In this document: one piece after another, positions 63,410-64,000 of the stretch | Layout: every line of letters starts with the position of its first letter | How positions within the stretch are numbered: position 1 is the first letter of the stretch | Source: Chryseobacterium balustinum | Lineage (GTDB): Bacteria; Bacteroidota; Bacteroidia; Flavobacteriales; Weeksellaceae | Length of the DNA: 64,000 nt | Direction of reading: 5' to 3' | Assembly: GCF_900168205.1 (NCBI RefSeq) | Contig: NZ_FUZE01000002.1 | Span: 1-64,000, forward strand | Position numbers and translations under genes: made by a program | The notes under the pieces: model-generated | What the model saw: the letters and a program-made list of their open reading frames with translations, nothing else | What the model was told of the DNA's origin: nothing | Databases searched by the model: none

Positions 63410-63823
63410 TTAAAATGTATAACTTGTTGAAGCCGATAAAGTCAGCCCGCTTGAGACACTTTCTTTTTTAAGCTGGCCATCTACCCAAATCTGAACTTTC
63501 AAAGTAGATGCCGCATCAACTCCTGTTGCATTTACCACAACATTAGAATTATAAACTACGCCTTCTGCAGTGAGTTCCGGGCTCGTCCATGTTGTTCCGC
63601 TCAAGCCAGTTACGGTAATAGGATTTCCGTCGATTCCGTAAACGGCTTTACTGATATTAACTCCGGATGACCCCTCTGCCTTGAAGACTACTTTTTGTGT
63701 CTTAATATCTTCAGAAGTATCATCATTATCTTTGCGACAAGATTCAACAAGACTCAAAACCATTACTGTTATTAAAGCAACAAATACTCCTTTAAATACC
63801 TGATTCAATTTTATTTTTTTCAT
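63410..63823 (-). CDS. Unrecognised lipoprotein, 137 aa
   Basis: Lipobox VLSLVESC with Cys 29. The mature part is a beta-sandwich-like domain (KVVFKAEGSSGVNISKAVYG, VYNSNVVVNATGVDAASTLK, LKKESVSSGLTLSASTSYTF) with regular hydrophobic strands. No family is recognised; similar small lipoproteins in Bacteroidota are often called MmpS-like or hypothetical. Single gene, probably surface- or periplasm-facing. Confidence 0.8.
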   Translation of the reverse strand: MKKIKLNQVFKGVFVALITVMVLSLVESCRKDNDDTSEDIKTQKVVFKAEGSSGVNISKAVYGIDGNPITVTGLSGTTWTSPELTAEGVVYNSNVVVNATGVDAASTLKVQIWVDGQLKKESVSSGLTLSASTSYTF

Positions 63824-64000
63824 AAATTTATTTTGTTAATATTTTTCGGAATCTCCTTGATTTAGAATCCGCAAAGATATTATAGACTAAAAATACTGTC
63901 AATCCTCAAATTTAAAAAAAATATTCTACCCTATTTTAGATATTTTTCAGTTCTGTGTTTTATAGAACTATTTTCGTTAATGGCTATGAAAGAATATGAT

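Noticed and set aside
63980..64000. ATG at 63980 with M-A-M-K-E-Y-D to the window edge
   Set aside because: Only seven codons are visible and no promoter is clear; it may be the start of the next gene but cannot be supported.

Overview
The window is AT-rich chromosomal DNA from a Gram-negative member of the Bacteroidota, most likely a Chryseobacterium-like species (Flavobacteriia, Weeksellaceae). The support is: C-terminal type IX secretion (T9SS) sorting domains, a gliding-motility lipoprotein (GldD), Bacteroidota-type T6SS sheath proteins, the flavobacterial -7 box TAnnTTTG before many genes, almost no Shine-Dalgarno sequences, and many short lipoproteins with an SC lipobox. The genus call is inference; the phylum-level call is strong. 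Layout, 1-24 kb: this is an accessory, surface-directed region, almost all on the minus strand. Two operons each end in a giant RHS/YD-repeat protein. Operon 1 (7805 to beyond 1) holds a T9SS-sorted protein, a 1130-aa RHS-like protein and a DUF6443-type RHS protein cut by the window edge. Operon 2 (18323 to 9615) holds a coiled-coil-ended secreted protein, a small T9SS-sorting protein, a 2246-aa SpvB/FG-GAP/RHS protein whose variable tail carries an HEFGH zinc-protease motif, and a lipoprotein whose start codon overlaps the RHS stop (TAATG), the layout of a toxin-immunity pair. Broken IS3 and ISL3 transposases lie between the operons. A PKD lipoprotein, a leucine-rich-repeat protein, a PhoX-like phosphatase with a T9SS tail and a di-haem cytochrome c peroxidase follow. 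24-34.5 kb: a MocR regulator divergent from an acetyltransferase with two likely operators between them, an L,D-transpeptidase-like lipoprotein, a TIGR02117 protein, a tiny very basic ORF, queG, a rhodanese, an HD hydrolase, an alpha/beta hydrolase with a nitronate monooxygenase, a SurA-like chaperone and a PfkB kinase. 34.5-45.5 kb: gldD, mutY, a lipoprotein, the T6SS sheath genes tssC and tssB standing alone, an M13 peptidase, an AraC regulator divergent from an MFS exporter, a SpoIIAA-like protein and an FAD oxidoreductase. 45.5-55 kb: a cell-envelope cluster. VWA, MuiA-like, SIMPL, DoxX-like and one unknown gene run leftward from a divergent LytS-type histidine kinase, unknown secreted protein and LytTR regulator operon. 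Three near-identical tandem sites (ACTTGGTGAA repeated 21 bp apart) sit at a fixed distance from the promoters here. I read them as the binding sites of the LytTR regulator, giving a self-contained, previously unannotated envelope regulon. 55-64 kb: mainly housekeeping genes: a lipocalin, a likely DUF7832 protein, cinA, a second M13 peptidase, lipA, an ECF sigma factor, tyrS and a lipoprotein. I found no tRNA, rRNA, CRISPR array or replication origin.
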